In this document: one piece after another, positions 42,975 to 53,361 of the stretch
Layout: every line of letters starts with the position of its first letter
Position numbering within the stretch: the first letter of the stretch is position 1
Assembly (NCBI RefSeq): GCF_900110375.1
Contig: NZ_FODN01000004.1
Location: 124,001 to 188,000 of the forward strand
Direction: 5' to 3'
Source of the DNA: Flavobacterium sinopsychrotolerans
GTDB taxonomy: Bacteria; Bacteroidota; Bacteroidia; Flavobacteriales; Flavobacteriaceae
Length of the DNA stretch: 64,000 nt
Notes under the pieces: model-generated
Database searches by the model: none
What the model was told of the DNA's origin: nothing
Seen by the model: the letters and a program-made list of their open reading frames with translations, nothing else
Made by a program: the position numbers and the translations under genes

Positions 42975-42982
42975 TAAATTTG
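42975..42982 (+). promoter_or_regulatory. TAnnTTTG box of the thiolase gene
   Basis: TAAATTTG lies 17 bases before the ATG at 43000. No TTG at the canonical distance. Confidence 0.45.
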
Positions 42983-42999
42983 CTACATAAACCAACATT

Positions 43000-44187
43000 A
43001 TGAAAGTCATGAACAAAAGAGTTGTTATCGTTTCTGCCGTTAGAACACCTATCGGAAGTTTTATGGGGGGATTATCTACAGTTACTGCTCCAAGATTGGG
43101 CGCAGTGGCTATAAAAGGTGCTTTGGACAAAATAAAATTAGATCCAAATTTAATTGATGAAGTATTTATGGGTAACGTAGTTCAAGCTGGCGTAGGACAA
43201 GCTCCTGCTCGCCAAGCAGCTATATTTGCAGGCTTACCTAATACCGTTGCTTGCACCACAATAAATAAAGTTTGTGCTTCAGGAATGAAAGCTGTTATGT
43301 TGGGGGCGCAAGCTATTCAATGTGGTGATGCCGAAATTGTAGTTGCCGGTGGAATGGAAAACATGAGTTTGATTCCACATTACATGAACTTAAGAAATGG
43401 AACAAAATTTGGTCCAGCAACCATGATAGACGGAATGCAGAAAGACGGACTGACTGATGCCTACGATAACAGCGCTATGGGAGTGTGTGCTGATCTATGT
43501 GCTGCAGAATATAACTTTACCCGTGAAGACCAAGATAACTACGCAATTCAATCCTATGAGCGTAGTGCAAAAGCTTGGGATGCTGGAAAATTTGACAATG
43601 AAGTTGTTCCAGTTCCAGTTCCACAAAGAAAAGGAGATTCTATCATAGTTTCTAAAGACGAAGAATTTACAAACGTAAAATTAGATAAAATACCAGCATT
43701 GAATGCTGTTTTCACAAAAGACGGTACCGTAACTGCCGCTAACGCATCTACAATAAATGACGGAGCAGCAGCCGTGGTATTAATGAGCGAAGAAAAAGCT
43801 TTAGCTTTAGGCCTAAAACCTCTGGCCTACATTAAAGGTTATGCTGATGCGGCACAAGAACCAAAATGGTTTACTACAAGCCCCTCAAAAGCAATTCCAA
43901 AAGCATTAGAAAAAGCAGGAATAGCAATTAGTGATGTTGATTATTTTGAATTCAATGAAGCTTTTGCTGTTGTAGGTTTGGCTAATTCTAAAATTTTAGG
44001 TCTAGATGACAACAAAGTAAATGTAAATGGTGGCGCGGTATCTTTAGGACATCCCCTTGGTTGTTCCGGAGTAAGAATTATTGTTACATTAATCAACGTT
44101 TTAGAACAAAATAACGGAACTATCGGTGCAGCTGCAATTTGCAATGGTGGTGGTGGTGCCTCGGCAATTGTTATTGAAAAAGCATAA
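43000..44187 (+). CDS. Acetyl-CoA C-acetyltransferase (thiolase)
   Basis: The 395-residue enzyme has the nucleophilic Cys in TINKVCASGMKAVMLG (about residue 91), NEAFAVVGLANSK, the second-site His in GGAVSLGHPLGCSG (about 352) and the catalytic Cys in ICNGGGGASAIVIE (about 382). The subtype resembles biosynthetic or degradative short-chain thiolases that interconvert acetyl-CoA and acetoacetyl-CoA. ATGs at 43000 and 43009 are both possible. It is followed by a UUCG-capped terminator and then an NlpC/P60 gene. Confidence 0.93.
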   Translation: MKVMNKRVVIVSAVRTPIGSFMGGLSTVTAPRLGAVAIKGALDKIKLDPNLIDEVFMGNVVQAGVGQAPARQAAIFAGLPNTVACTTINKVCASGMKAVMLGAQAIQCGDAEIVVAGGMENMSLIPHYMNLRNGTKFGPATMIDGMQKDGLTDAYDNSAMGVCADLCAAEYNFTREDQDNYAIQSYERSAKAWDAGKFDNEVVPVPVPQRKGDSIIVSKDEEFTNVKLDKIPALNAVFTKDGTVTAANASTINDGAAAVVLMSEEKALALGLKPLAYIKGYADAAQEPKWFTTSPSKAIPKALEKAGIAISDVDYFEFNEAFAVVGLANSKILGLDDNKVNVNGGAVSLGHPLGCSGVRIIVTLINVLEQNNGTIGAAAICNGGGGASAIVIEKA

Positions 44188-44202
44188 CTAATACTAAAAT
44201 TG

Positions 44203-44240
44203 ATGAGTTATAGGTTTTCGAACTTATAACTCATTTTTCT
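44203..44240 (+). terminator. UUCG-capped terminator of the thiolase gene
   Basis: Arms at 44203-44216 and 44221-44234 pair over 14 positions (one G-U) around the tetraloop TTCG, followed by TTTTTCTT. It ends 21 bases before the next ATG. Confidence 0.8.
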
Positions 44241-44260
44241 TAACTCCTAAATCAACCTAA

Positions 44261-45022
44261 ATGTTTGGAATTTGTAATCTAGCAATGATCCCGCTTCGCT
44301 TTGAACCTAGTGACAAAAGTGAAATTGTTTCTCAAGTTTTATTTGGGGAACATTTTGAAATTTTAGAACAACTCAAGCAGTGGTCTTACATCAGAATGCA
44401 ATATGATGATTATGAAGGCTGGATAGACTCTAAACAATTACAACCGATTTCAGAGTCCAGCTTTAAGCAATTGTCGTCAGAAGCTATCATTTTAAATTCT
44501 GATTTGATTGAATATGTTACTGCTCCAAACAACTTATTGATACCAATTCCCCTTGGGTCTTCGTTAGCATTTATCAATCACAATGAGATAAATATTGCTA
44601 ATTTTGATTTTGAAGGAATTAAAACCAGTGGTGAAAAAGCTAAAAGTAACTTAATCAATACAGCCTTTATGTATCTGAATGCTCCTTATTTGTGGGGAGG
44701 AAAAACACCTTTTGGTATTGATTGTTCCGGATTTACTCAAATGGTATATAAGCTAAATGGCTATAAATTACTCAGAGATGCTTCACAGCAGTCAACACAA
44801 GGAGAAGCATTAAGTTTTATAGAAGAAAGCGAACCTGGAGACTTAGCTTTTTTTGACAATGACGAAGGTAGCATTACACATGTAGGAATTATAATGGCCG
44901 ACAATTATATCATTCATGCAAGTGGAAAGGTTCGAATTGACAGATTAGATCATCTTGGAATTTACAATGCCGAAATAAACAAACACACCCATAAACTCAG
45001 AGTGATAAAAAAAATTATTTAA
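44261..45022 (+). CDS. C40 (NlpC/P60) cell-wall peptidase with SH3-like domains
   Basis: The 253-residue protein has an N-terminal SH3-like region (PLRFEPSDKSEIVSQVLFGE, WSYIRMQYDDYEGWI, about 10-60), a second SH3-like part (about 75-120) and a C-terminal NlpC/P60 domain with catalytic Cys in GIDCSGFTQMVY (about 158), His in SITHVGIIM (about 207) and His in YIIHASG (about 219). Such enzymes cut stem peptides in peptidoglycan, typically gamma-D-Glu to diamino acid. No signal peptide is visible; a role on imported muropeptides, as for YkfC-like enzymes, is therefore more likely than wall hydrolysis. Confidence 0.9.
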   Translation: MFGICNLAMIPLRFEPSDKSEIVSQVLFGEHFEILEQLKQWSYIRMQYDDYEGWIDSKQLQPISESSFKQLSSEAIILNSDLIEYVTAPNNLLIPIPLGSSLAFINHNEINIANFDFEGIKTSGEKAKSNLINTAFMYLNAPYLWGGKTPFGIDCSGFTQMVYKLNGYKLLRDASQQSTQGEALSFIEESEPGDLAFFDNDEGSITHVGIIMADNYIIHASGKVRIDRLDHLGIYNAEINKHTHKLRVIKKII

Positions 45023-45052
45023 ATCGGCATCGTTATTATTAATATCTCCAAA

Positions 45053-46117
45053 TTATATGCGTGCTTTTAAAGCATTATACTCAGCAGTCATATCCAGCGC
45101 TCTATATAAATTTAATAGTAATTTAGAAATATCCTGATCCTTAGGAATTTCTGCATTACCTTTTTCTAGATAAGAAATAGCCTTTTTAATTAAATTATCT
45201 TTTTTAATTATCAACTCATCATAAATCTTCATATCACTAGCTGATGTACCAAGATTGCTCATCTGATCCATTATCGCTTTTTTCTCATCAATTTTTAGAT
45301 AGGCCAAGTTTAAATAGGAATCAGGATTTTTGGGGTCAATCTCTAATATTTTACTATTAAACTTCTCTGACTTATCTAAATCTCCTTTTTCAAGATACAT
45401 ATAAGCCATATTTGTGTATATCTCCACTTTCTTAGATGGAGATTTTTGCATTCTAGGCTTTATATGAGTTCCTTCTTTAACACTCAAATCTCTTGATGCT
45501 GCAGAACTAAACAATTCTTCTTCATTAGTTTGCTTATCAACAGCATAATAATCTAAACCCTTCCCTGAGTATTTGAGAACATCCAATTCTTCATAAAGTT
45601 TTAAAGCTTGATTATAATCTTTCGCATCTCTATAATAAGATGCTGCATAATATAAATTTATAGTATCTCTTTTATTAGTCAAATAAATAGTATGCATTTT
45701 ACTTGCCCCTTCTGAAAATCTTTTCGCCTTAGCATCAGCAATAGCACTATTTAGTAAATCCTTTTTTATTTTTTTTATAGACTCTAATGCCGTAACTGAA
45801 TATTTAAATTTACCCGATGCCTTTTCAGCTGCAATCAACTCTTGATAAGCTGTAACTGTTAGAGCAACATTTTTAGTTGGTTCAATATTTTTTTCTACTA
45901 AACCAGTTAAAACTTTAGCTTTTAAGTTAAAAAATTCAGACTGATCAGATGCTTCTGCATTAAAAATTAAATACTCAGCACTATTCAATATGCCTATCGC
46001 CTGCTGTAATTTACCACTATTAAACTCTGTTTCAGCCGCCTTTATTTGACTTTTTTGAGCAAAGGAGGCTATTGAAAAAAATAAAAAATAGATAATCGTT
46101 AAGTAGTTCTTTTTCAT
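45053..46117 (-). CDS. Secreted TPR protein, shorter paralogue
   Basis: The 354-residue protein has a signal peptide (ending SFAQ, about 20) and tetratricopeptide repeats (IYTNMAYMYLEKGDLDKSEKFNSKILEIDPKNPDSYLNLAYL is one pair, about 235-280). It is clearly homologous to the 422-residue protein encoded 345 bases upstream: both share an AAEKASGK segment, DTINLYYAAS, YSGKG, the KxGTHxKPR motif and end MTAEYxALKA. It lacks about 68 residues of central repeats. Probable periplasmic scaffold, function unknown. A tandem duplicate that has diverged. Confidence 0.82.
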   Translation of the reverse strand: MKKNYLTIIYFLFFSIASFAQKSQIKAAETEFNSGKLQQAIGILNSAEYLIFNAEASDQSEFFNLKAKVLTGLVEKNIEPTKNVALTVTAYQELIAAEKASGKFKYSVTALESIKKIKKDLLNSAIADAKAKRFSEGASKMHTIYLTNKRDTINLYYAASYYRDAKDYNQALKLYEELDVLKYSGKGLDYYAVDKQTNEEELFSSAASRDLSVKEGTHIKPRMQKSPSKKVEIYTNMAYMYLEKGDLDKSEKFNSKILEIDPKNPDSYLNLAYLKIDEKKAIMDQMSNLGTSASDMKIYDELIIKKDNLIKKAISYLEKGNAEIPKDQDISKLLLNLYRALDMTAEYNALKARI

Positions 46118-46381
46118 ATTAATCTGGTTTTTGGTTTTAAGGTTAGAATATTGGTTTTTTATTAAGAGTAATACTGTTTAAAAGTTCTCTTTTATATTAA
46201 AATTAAGTATTTTATATTTCTAAAAATATAATTTAATTTCTATTTTACAAAAAAAATAGTAACAATTATTTAATTTAACATTATCACATATTCAAAAGAC
46301 TAATTACCAACACATTAAAAAACATACTATTAAACTATGTTAATTATTATTCCTACTAAATAATAAAAAAGTTACAATTCA
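46118..46381. other. AT-rich gap between the two TPR genes
   Basis: No gene or promoter box was recognised in this very AT-rich stretch; the terminator of the upstream gene follows. Confidence 0.5.
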
Positions 46382-46423
46382 AAAAATAAAAAACCCTTTC
46401 AAAATAAACTTTTGAAAGGGTTT
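46382..46423 (-). terminator. Terminator of the longer TPR gene
   Basis: AAACCCTTTCAAAA (46391-46404) and its complement (46410-46423) form a perfect 14-bp stem with a 5-base loop; the minus-strand T run lies at 46382-46393. Confidence 0.85.
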
Positions 46424-46462
46424 TTATTTTAACTTGACAGTTATGTTACTTTGAAAACTATA

Positions 46463-47731
46463 TTATAGCTTTGCTTTTAAAGCTTTATATTCAGCTGTCA
46501 TTTCTAAAGCACTATAAACTCCTAAAAGAGTTTTAGAAACATCCGTATTTTTAGGATCTAGTTCAACTGCTTTTTCAAGATAAGGAATTGTTGCTTTAAA
46601 GAGTTCTTCTCTTTTCTTTTTCAATTCATCATAACGCTTCATGTCTTTAGCAGAAGTTCCCAGTTTATTCATTTCATCAATAATTACTTTTTCATTCTCT
46701 AACTTCATTGCAGCAAGATTGATGTAAGCATTTGTATATTTTGGGTTAATTTCAATAACTTTTTTGTAATATTTTTCAGCATCTGCTACATTCTTAGCAG
46801 TTGCACTTATTACTCCCAAGTTAAAAATCAAATCAGCATCATTTGGATTTTTTTGTAATACTTCAGCGATTAGCTTTTTGTACATTTCAAAATCCTTTGT
46901 TTCTAAATAAAGATTAGCCTCAGTCAAAGTCAAAGAAGTGTCTTCAGGATTTGCCATTCTGGCTTCAGCAATTGCTTTTTTAGCCTCTTCAGTTTTACCT
47001 TTTTCAACTAAAATCAAAGCCATGTTTTTGTAGATTTCTCCTCTTTTTGAAGGAACAACCTCAGTTCTTGGTTTTTCGTGAGTTCCTAATTTAACCATTT
47101 TATCTCTTTCTTGAAGTGTATTAAAAAAGTCTTCCTGACTAGTTAATTTATTCACTGCAAAATAACTTGTTCCTTTTCCAGAATAGTTCAACGTTTTCAA
47201 ATTATCATACAATTCAAGCGCTTTGTCATATTCTTTTGCATTTACATAAGTAGACGCTGCATAATATAAATTTATGGTGTCTTTTTTATCTAACAAATAA
47301 GCATCATATAATTTTTTAGCACTATCAGAGTGTTTATCAATTTTCGAATCTGCAATTGCACCGTTTATCAATTTGAATTTAATATCTGTAATTGAAGCTG
47401 CAGCCTGAGTTGAGAATTTAGATTTCCCAGAAGCTTTCTCAGCACCAATTAAATCTTGATACGCTTTTGCAGCAAGAGAAAGATTCGTATCTGTATCAAC
47501 ATTTTTATTTGCTAAATCCAATAAAGCATTTCCTTTTACAAAGAAAAACTGCGCTTTCTCAGCATCTGTTGCATTAGTTATTAAAGACTCCGCTTCCATC
47601 AAAATGGTCACTGCTTCTTGAGATTTACCACCTTTCAACGCTTTTTCAGCCGCTTTAATTTGATCTTTTTGAGCAAAAGTAGCTACTGATATCAATAATG
47701 CTGATGCTAGTAATACATATTTACTTTTCAT
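46463..47731 (-). CDS. Secreted TPR protein, longer paralogue
   Basis: The 422-residue protein has a signal peptide (ending TFAQ, about 20) and some six tetratricopeptide repeats, best seen between residues 230 and 345 (EIYKNMALILVEKGKTEEAK, AEKYYKKVIEINPKYTNAYI). It follows gyrA by 45 bases on the same strand and is the closer copy of the tandem pair; it has two more repeats than its neighbour at 45053. Such gyrA-linked TPR proteins are frequent in Flavobacteriaceae, in my recollection. Likely a periplasmic protein-interaction factor. Confidence 0.85.
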   Translation of the reverse strand: MKSKYVLLASALLISVATFAQKDQIKAAEKALKGGKSQEAVTILMEAESLITNATDAEKAQFFFVKGNALLDLANKNVDTDTNLSLAAKAYQDLIGAEKASGKSKFSTQAAASITDIKFKLINGAIADSKIDKHSDSAKKLYDAYLLDKKDTINLYYAASTYVNAKEYDKALELYDNLKTLNYSGKGTSYFAVNKLTSQEDFFNTLQERDKMVKLGTHEKPRTEVVPSKRGEIYKNMALILVEKGKTEEAKKAIAEARMANPEDTSLTLTEANLYLETKDFEMYKKLIAEVLQKNPNDADLIFNLGVISATAKNVADAEKYYKKVIEINPKYTNAYINLAAMKLENEKVIIDEMNKLGTSAKDMKRYDELKKKREELFKATIPYLEKAVELDPKNTDVSKTLLGVYSALEMTAEYKALKAKL

Positions 47732-47776
47732 AATATTCTATGTTTGTTTAATAATTATTCTTGTTCTCTTTTTTAT

Positions 47777-50419
47777 TTATGCTTCATCATCAGAATCATC
47801 CTCTTCAGTCTCCTCGTCAATTTCATCCTCTTCAGAATCGTCTTCATCCTCTTCCGTACCTTCGTCCTCTAGAACTTCTAAGACTGGCTTCACTCTTTCA
47901 ATAGCTTCCGTTTCGATAACATTTCCATCTTCGTCAACAACTACTTCTGCTACATCGTCTTTCATTACTTTGGTAACTGCTGCAATTGAATCTTTACCTT
48001 TTAGATTTATCAATTTAACCCCTTGAGTAGCACGTCCCATTACACGCAAATCTTCAATAGCCATTCTGATTGTTAATCCAGATTTATTAATAATCATCAA
48101 ATCATCAGCGTCAGTAACTGCATTTATCGAAATAAGTTTTCCGGTTTTTTCTGTTATATTAAGTGTTTTCACACCCTTTCCTCCACGATTAGTAATTCTA
48201 TAAACATCTTCACCATCTTCATCAACTAATTTGGTACGTTTACCATAACCATTTTCAGTTACTACTAAAATTTGTGAATCATTAATATTTTCCTTATCAA
48301 CAGTAACCATGCCAATTACTTCATCGGTATCATCCTTAAGTGTAATTCCACGAACTCCGGAAGCTGTTCTTCCCATTGGACGTGTTTTAGTTTCTTCAAA
48401 ACGAACTAATTTTCCAGATTTCACGGCCAAAATAATTTGACTTTCTCCATTGGTTAATTTAGCTTCCAATAATTCATCGCCTTCCTTAATAGTAATTGCA
48501 GCGACACCATTAACTCTAGGTTTAGAATATTTCTCTAAAGATGTTTTCTTAACCTGACCTTTTTTGGTCACCATAATAAGGTTGTGGCTTTTTATGTAAT
48601 CCTGATCTTTTAAATCTTGCGTACAAATAAATGCTTTTACTTTATCGTCACTTTCAATATTTACTAAGTTTTGGATTGCTCTACCTTTAGCAGTTTTACT
48701 TCCTTCCGGTATTTCATAAACACGCATCCAGAAACATTTCCCTTTTTGGGTAAAGAACATCATATATTGGTGATTCGTTGCCACAAACATGTGTTCTAAG
48801 AAATCTTGATCTCTTGTACCAGCGCTTTTTTGACCAACTCCACCTCTATTCTGAGTTTTGTATTCCGTAAGATTAGTACGTTTAATATAACCCGCATGTG
48901 AAATGGTAATAACTACATTCTCATCGGCAATTAAATCCTCGATACTTACATCACCACCTGAATATTCTATGATAGAACGACGCTCATCTCCGTATTTATC
49001 ACGGATTTCAGTCAACTCTTCTTTAATCAAAGCTATTCTCAAGTTTACATCCGCTAATAAAGCTTTCAAATGCTCAATTAACTTCATGATTTCGTCGTAT
49101 TCCGTTCTTAACTTATCTTGTTCCAGACCTGTTAATTGACGTAAACGCATTTCTACGATAGCACGAGATTGAATATCTGATAATTTGAATCTTTCGATTA
49201 ATTTTTCTCTTGCTTCTTCAGTACTTTTTGAAGCTTTGATTAAAGCAATTACTTCATCAATATTATCCGAAGCGATAATCAAACCTTCTAATATATGCGC
49301 TCTTGCTTCCGCTTTTTTCAATTCGAATTGCGTTCTGCGAGTTACCACATCATGACGGTGTTCGATAAAATAATGAATCAGTTCTTTCAGATTCAACATT
49401 TGCGGACGCCCTTTTACAATGGCAATATTGTTTACACTAAATGAAGACTGTAATTGTGTAAATTTATAAAGTGTGTTCAAAACTACGTTTGGTGTTGCAT
49501 CACGTTTTAAAATATAAACGATACGCATTCCATTTCTATCCGATTCATCACGAATATTTGCAATTCCATCAATTTTTTTATCATTCACCAAATCAGCTGT
49601 ACGCTTAATCATGTCAGCTTTATTGACTTGATAAGGAATTTCGGTAACGATAATACATTCTCTTCCATCAACTTCTTCAAAACCAACTTTGGCACGCATC
49701 ACAATACGCCCTCTACCTGTTTTGAATGCTTCACGAACGCCTTCATATCCATATATAATTCCACCAGTAGGAAAATCCGGGGCTTTAATATGCGTCATCA
49801 ACTCGTCAACCTCAATGTCATTATTATCCATGAAAGCTAACGTACCGTTAATCACTTCCGTTAAGTTGTGAGGTGGCATATTAGTCGCCATACCTACTGC
49901 AATTCCTGTTGCCCCATTTATTAATAAGGTAGGAACACGCGTTGGCATAACCGTTGGCTCTTCTAGAGTATCATCAAAATTTAATTTAAAATCAACCGTT
50001 TCTTTATCTATATCCGCTAAGATTTCTTCCGAAATCTTACGCATTCTAGCCTCCGTATAACGCATCGCTGCAGGACTATCACCATCTACAGAACCGAAGT
50101 TACCCTGACCGTCTATTAATAAATAACGCATACTCCATTCCTGCGCCATACGAACCATGGCATCATAAACAGAGGTGTCACCGTGAGGGTGATATTTACC
50201 AAGAACTTCCCCAACAATTCTTGCAGACTTTTTGTGGGCTGATCTGGAGTTAACTCCTAAATCATGCATTCCAAATAGTACTCTTCGATGTACTGGTTTC
50301 AAGCCATCTCTAACATCTGGAAGTGCTCTTGATACAATTACTGACATCGAATAATCGATGTAAGCCGTTTTCATTTCATCTTCTATGTTAATAGGAATTA
50401 ACTTTTCTCCTTCAGACAT
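47777..50419 (-). CDS. gyrA: DNA gyrase subunit A
   Basis: The 880-residue protein has the breakage-reunion domain with catalytic Y121 ([10 protein letters not shown]) and the quinolone region [17 protein letters not shown] (about 77-93). The six-bladed C-terminal domain follows from about residue 500. The GyrA-box position near residue 522 reads QNRGGVG, lacking two of the usual basic residues, while a better RGGKG copy occurs later (about residue 760). The tail is highly acidic (about 840-880), which in some gyrases tunes DNA wrapping. GyrA rather than ParC is indicated by length and the complete blade set. Confidence 0.96.
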   Translation of the reverse strand: MSEGEKLIPINIEDEMKTAYIDYSMSVIVSRALPDVRDGLKPVHRRVLFGMHDLGVNSRSAHKKSARIVGEVLGKYHPHGDTSVYDAMVRMAQEWSMRYLLIDGQGNFGSVDGDSPAAMRYTEARMRKISEEILADIDKETVDFKLNFDDTLEEPTVMPTRVPTLLINGATGIAVGMATNMPPHNLTEVINGTLAFMDNNDIEVDELMTHIKAPDFPTGGIIYGYEGVREAFKTGRGRIVMRAKVGFEEVDGRECIIVTEIPYQVNKADMIKRTADLVNDKKIDGIANIRDESDRNGMRIVYILKRDATPNVVLNTLYKFTQLQSSFSVNNIAIVKGRPQMLNLKELIHYFIEHRHDVVTRRTQFELKKAEARAHILEGLIIASDNIDEVIALIKASKSTEEAREKLIERFKLSDIQSRAIVEMRLRQLTGLEQDKLRTEYDEIMKLIEHLKALLADVNLRIALIKEELTEIRDKYGDERRSIIEYSGGDVSIEDLIADENVVITISHAGYIKRTNLTEYKTQNRGGVGQKSAGTRDQDFLEHMFVATNHQYMMFFTQKGKCFWMRVYEIPEGSKTAKGRAIQNLVNIESDDKVKAFICTQDLKDQDYIKSHNLIMVTKKGQVKKTSLEKYSKPRVNGVAAITIKEGDELLEAKLTNGESQIILAVKSGKLVRFEETKTRPMGRTASGVRGITLKDDTDEVIGMVTVDKENINDSQILVVTENGYGKRTKLVDEDGEDVYRITNRGGKGVKTLNITEKTGKLISINAVTDADDLMIINKSGLTIRMAIEDLRVMGRATQGVKLINLKGKDSIAAVTKVMKDDVAEVVVDEDGNVIETEAIERVKPVLEVLEDEGTEEDEDDSEEDEIDEETEEDDSDDEA

Positions 50420-50675
50420 AAGTTGTTATATTAAATAATTATATTAGTTTCAAAACGTGCCAATATACGCTTTTTTGAAATTTTTAAACCAATTTTAAAA
50501 TACTTATTTCAATGATTTATTAACAAATTAAACTTCGCTTTTAGTTAATAATTTAAGGGAAATTTAACTTTAATATTATGATTATTTTTGTCTCTTAGCT
50601 GACACGACTTCTTATAGGAATGGTTTTTGTTTTTCTATCACTAATTCACTAAATTTACGATATCAAATATATATT

Positions 50676-53222
50676 ATGGATGATAATTTTTCACCAAGAG
50701 TAAAAGACGTTATTACTTACAGCAAAGAAGAAGCTTTGCGACTCGGGCATGACTTCATAGGAACTGAACACTTAATGTTGGGTATTTTAAGAGACGGAAA
50801 TGGAAAAGCAATTCAAATATTGAATAACCTAGATGTTGATTTAGACCATTTACGCAGAAAAGTGGAAATCCTAAGCCCAGCAAGTCCAAGCCTGGAAGTA
50901 AATGTTGAAAAGAAAAACCTACACTTGACACGACAAGCAGAAAGAGCCTTGAAAACCACTTTTCTGGAAGCTAAAGTATTTCAAAGTTCTTCCATCAGCA
51001 CCGCACATTTATTGTTGTGCATATTAAGAAACGAAAACGATCCAACAACCAAGCTATTGAATAAACTGAAAATTGATTATGACGTAGCTAAAGAACAATA
51101 TCTAAACATGACTCCAAACGAAGAAGATTTTATAGAAAACTTGCCACGAAATGAATCGTATAATGACGATTCAGGACAAGATGACAGTCTCAAAGAAGGT
51201 ACTTTTAACAATCCGGCCAATAAATCAAATAAAAAATCTAAAACACCAGTTTTAGATAATTTTGGAAGGGATTTAACTGAAATGGCCGAAGAAGGAAAAC
51301 TAGACCCTGTTGTAGGACGTGAAAAAGAAATCGAACGTGTTTCTCAAATTTTGAGCCGTCGTAAAAAGAACAACCCTTTACTTATTGGAGAACCTGGAGT
51401 GGGAAAATCAGCCATTGCCGAAGGTTTAGCGTTGCGAATTATTCAGAAAAAAGTATCGCGTACTTTATTCAATAAACGTGTCGTTACCTTGGATTTAGCG
51501 AGTCTTGTTGCAGGTACAAAATACCGTGGACAGTTTGAAGAGCGTATGAAAGCAGTAATGAATGAACTGGAAAAAAATGATGATATCATTCTTTTCATAG
51601 ATGAAATTCACACTATTGTGGGTGCTGGTGGCGCAACAGGTTCACTGGACGCTTCTAATATGTTTAAACCAGCATTAGCTCGTGGAGAGATTCAATGTAT
51701 TGGTGCAACAACATTAGACGAATACAGACAATACATAGAAAAAGACGGCGCATTAGAAAGACGTTTTCAAAAGATAATTGTGGAACCAACATCTGTTTCC
51801 GAAACAATTACTATTTTGAATAACATCAAAAACAAGTACGAAGACCATCATAATGTTACCTACTCGCAAGAAGCAATTGAGGCGTGTGTAAAATTAACGG
51901 ATAGATATATGTCGGAACGTTTCTTACCAGACAAAGCCATTGATGCATTAGACGAGGCAGGTTCTAGAGTTCACATTACCAATATTGAAGTTCCTAAACA
52001 AATTTTAGATCTCGAACGTCAATTAGAAGACGTACGTGAATTGAAGAATGTTGTGGTAAAAAAACAAAAATACGAAGAGGCTGCTAAACTTCGTGATGAT
52101 GAAAAACGCATTGAAAAAGACTTAGCTATTGCTCAAGAACAATGGGAAGAAGACGCTAAGAATAACCGAATTGAAGTTACTGAAGACAATGTAGCCGATG
52201 TCGTTTCGATGATGAGCGGAATCCCCGTAAATCGTATTGCTCAAACAGAAAGTAACAAACTGGCTAAACTTCCAGAACTAATAGAAGGGAAAGTTATTGG
52301 ACAAAAAGAAGCAGTAATGAAAATTGCTCGTTCTATCCAAAGAAATCGTGCCGGATTGAAAGATCCGAATCGTCCAATTGGTTCTTTTATTTTCTTAGGA
52401 CAAACAGGTGTTGGTAAAACCCAATTAGCCAAAGTATTAGCTAAAGAATTATTCGATTCTGAAGATGCATTGATTCGTATTGACATGAGTGAATACATGG
52501 AAAAATTTGCAATCTCTCGTTTAGTTGGAGCGCCTCCGGGATACGTAGGATATGAAGAAGGTGGTCAATTAACGGAAAAAGTTCGCAGAAAACCATATTG
52601 TGTTGTTTTATTGGATGAGATTGAAAAAGCCCATCCTGATGTTTTCAATATGCTATTGCAAGTTTTGGATGATGGTTATTTGACAGACAGTTTAGGTCGC
52701 AAAATTGATTTCAAAAACACTATAATTATCATGACTTCGAATGTTGGAGCCAGACAATTAAAAGATTTTGGACAAGGTGTTGGTTTTGGAACTGCTGCCA
52801 AAGTCGCTCAGGCTGACGATAATTCGAAAAGCATTATTGAAAACGCATTGAAAAAAACTTTTGCTCCTGAATTCCTTAACAGAATTGACGATGTAATTGT
52901 TTTCAATGCTTTAGAAAAACATGATATCGATTTGATTATCGAAATCGAATTGAAAAAATTATTTGCTCGTGTTGCTGAATTAGGCTACCAATTGAATCTT
53001 TCTGATAAAGCAAAAGCTTTTATTGCAGAGAAAGGTTTCGATAGACAATTTGGCGCAAGACCACTAAAAAGAGCTATTCAAAAATATGTTGAAGATGCGC
53101 TTGCCGAAGAAATCATCACTTCGAAAATTAGTTCCGGAGATGAGATTTTCATGGATATTGAGGAAGGCTCACAAGAGTTAACAGTGCAAATTCATAAAGC
53201 TGGAGAGCCTACAAATCCTTAA
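50676..53222 (+). CDS. clpC: ATP-dependent Clp protease ATP-binding subunit ClpC
   Basis: The 848-residue protein has two Clp_N repeats (1-150), AAA1 with Walker A GEPGVGKS (about 238), a UVR-like coiled coil ([18 protein letters not shown], about 465) in place of the long ClpB M domain, and AAA2 with Walker A GQTGVGKT (about 574). This is the ClpC layout; it unfolds substrates for ClpP, which is not in the window. A charged linker (about 155-185) is longer than usual. It is transcribed divergently from gyrA and has its own terminator. Confidence 0.93.
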   Translation: MDDNFSPRVKDVITYSKEEALRLGHDFIGTEHLMLGILRDGNGKAIQILNNLDVDLDHLRRKVEILSPASPSLEVNVEKKNLHLTRQAERALKTTFLEAKVFQSSSISTAHLLLCILRNENDPTTKLLNKLKIDYDVAKEQYLNMTPNEEDFIENLPRNESYNDDSGQDDSLKEGTFNNPANKSNKKSKTPVLDNFGRDLTEMAEEGKLDPVVGREKEIERVSQILSRRKKNNPLLIGEPGVGKSAIAEGLALRIIQKKVSRTLFNKRVVTLDLASLVAGTKYRGQFEERMKAVMNELEKNDDIILFIDEIHTIVGAGGATGSLDASNMFKPALARGEIQCIGATTLDEYRQYIEKDGALERRFQKIIVEPTSVSETITILNNIKNKYEDHHNVTYSQEAIEACVKLTDRYMSERFLPDKAIDALDEAGSRVHITNIEVPKQILDLERQLEDVRELKNVVVKKQKYEEAAKLRDDEKRIEKDLAIAQEQWEEDAKNNRIEVTEDNVADVVSMMSGIPVNRIAQTESNKLAKLPELIEGKVIGQKEAVMKIARSIQRNRAGLKDPNRPIGSFIFLGQTGVGKTQLAKVLAKELFDSEDALIRIDMSEYMEKFAISRLVGAPPGYVGYEEGGQLTEKVRRKPYCVVLLDEIEKAHPDVFNMLLQVLDDGYLTDSLGRKIDFKNTIIIMTSNVGARQLKDFGQGVGFGTAAKVAQADDNSKSIIENALKKTFAPEFLNRIDDVIVFNALEKHDIDLIIEIELKKLFARVAELGYQLNLSDKAKAFIAEKGFDRQFGARPLKRAIQKYVEDALAEEIITSKISSGDEIFMDIEEGSQELTVQIHKAGEPTNP

Positions 53223-53247
53223 ATTCATTAAACAATTATAGTAAAAT

Positions 53248-53285
53248 AAACCCGTTACGTTTTTATAACATAACGGGTTTATTCT
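53248..53285 (+). terminator. Terminator of clpC
   Basis: AAACCCGTTA (53248-53257) and TAACGGGTTT (53271-53280) form a 10-bp stem with a 13-base loop, followed by a T-rich tail. Confidence 0.75.
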
Positions 53286-53320
53286 TTACAGCAAACATAC
53301 TTTTTTTGAAAACAAATATT

Positions 53321-53328
53321 TACATTTG
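53321..53328 (+). promoter_or_regulatory. TAnnTTTG box of the rimB-rimK fusion gene
   Basis: TACATTTG lies 33 bases before the ATG at 53362. Confidence 0.4.
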
Positions 53329-53361
53329 GTCTTTATAAAAAAGGTTAAACAAAATTAATTT

